NCBI GenBank assembly: GCA_937892815.1
Contig: CALBHZ010000099.1
Location: forward strand, 1 to 5,409
Length of the DNA stretch: 5,409 nucleotides
Origin: an uncultured archaeon
Lineage (GTDB): Archaea; Thermoproteota; Nitrososphaeria; Conexivisphaerales; CALBHZ01
Reading direction: 5' to 3'
Shown here: positions 5,291 through 5,409 of the stretch, piece after piece
Layout: each line of letters opens with the position of its first letter
Numbering within the stretch: position 1 is the first letter of the stretch
Translations under genes and position numbers: made by a program
Notes under the pieces: generated by a model
The model's database searches: none
Told to the model about the DNA's origin: nothing
The model's input: only the letters and a program-made list of their open reading frames with translations

Positions 5291-5409
5291 TTACTCCTCC
5301 AATACCATTTTTATTGCTTTGACTGGGCATTCTTCTGCGCATATTCCGCATCCCTTGCAGTGTTCGAGGTCTACCTTGGGCACTGTCTCGCCGTCCCATA
5401 TTATTGAGC
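5291..5409 (-). CDS. porD: 4Fe-4S ferredoxin-type C-terminus, probably 2-oxoacid:ferredoxin oxidoreductase delta subunit (partial)
   Basis: The frame enters from the right edge and ends at TAA 5293-5291, leaving 38 residues. They read [20 protein letters not shown] and then [18 protein letters not shown]. The cluster motif is C-x2-C-x2-C-x3-C-P (visible residues 17, 20, 23, 27), which binds one [4Fe-4S] cluster. The D-x-E-x-C-K-G-C-G-I-C wording and the -AIKMVxEE ending are characteristic of the delta subunit (PorD/VorD) of pyruvate or related 2-oxoacid:ferredoxin oxidoreductases. That subunit passes electrons from the catalytic subunits to ferredoxin and normally has two such clusters in 80-105 residues; the first cluster would lie outside the window. 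A free dicluster ferredoxin remains possible. No alpha or beta subunit follows it here: the next gene on this strand is the surface-type protein. The family is firm; the exact enzyme is not. Confidence 0.8.
   Translation of the reverse strand, partial: SIIWDGETVPKVDLEHCKGCGICAEECPVKAIKMVLEE
5294..5300 (-). promoter_or_regulatory. Ribosome binding site that sets the start of the surface-type gene
   Basis: GGAGGAG on the minus strand (CTCCTCC on plus) lies five bases before ATG 5288. It also encodes the Glu-Glu end of the ferredoxin-type protein. It is the best SD on this strand and supports the 369-residue version over any longer one. Confidence 0.7.

Noticed and set aside
5289..5399. Longer N-terminus (37 extra residues) for the minus-strand surface-type protein
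   Set aside because: It overlaps the conserved 4Fe-4S coding sequence in another frame, the extra residues are Arg/Met-rich and look like a frame shadow, and a strong SD stands before ATG 5288.

Overview
The window looks archaeal, probably from a thermophilic Thermoproteota-like lineage. The evidence is AGA/AGG and ATA codon preference, Shine-Dalgarno (SD) sites matching an archaeal 16S tail (AGGTGATC, GGAGG), a TTAAATA-type TATA box, an archaeal FeoB, a class III (prepilin) signal peptide and a PorD-like ferredoxin tail. This is inference from sequence style; I cannot name the species.

Left part (1-2938, + strand) is a ferrous-iron uptake locus. It holds the 3' end of feoA (2-217), then a 203-base gap with a TATA box and a perfect 16-bp palindrome GTTAGGTATACCTAAC of the TTAGG/CCTAA kind used by DtxR/IdeR-type metal repressors. 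A 34-codon ORF with its own SD follows (304-408), in the same frame as feoB. Then come feoB (421-2466) and, one base after its stop, an unrecognised four-helix membrane protein (2468-2938). FeoB would import Fe(II) driven by GTP, FeoA is its small SH3-like partner, and the membrane protein is a candidate accessory subunit.

Middle (2962-3666, + strand) is a DUF72 (YecE-like) TIM-barrel protein of unknown function, close behind the feo genes. Its SD favours the second ATG.

Right part (3713-5409) has two convergent genes whose stop codons overlap in one TTAA. On the + strand is a type IV pilin-like gene split by a frameshift exactly at a (TA)5 run. On the - strand is a 369-aa glycosylation-sequon-rich beta-sandwich protein with no signal peptide, whose C-terminal motif resembles the end of the pilin-like protein. 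It begins two bases after the stop of a 4Fe-4S ferredoxin-type gene (probably the delta subunit of a 2-oxoacid:ferredoxin oxidoreductase), which runs off the window. The best leads are the iron operator with its leader ORF, the feoB-coupled membrane protein, the (TA)n frameshift, and the surface-type protein lacking a secretion signal. I saw no RNA genes, CRISPR arrays or insertion sequences.
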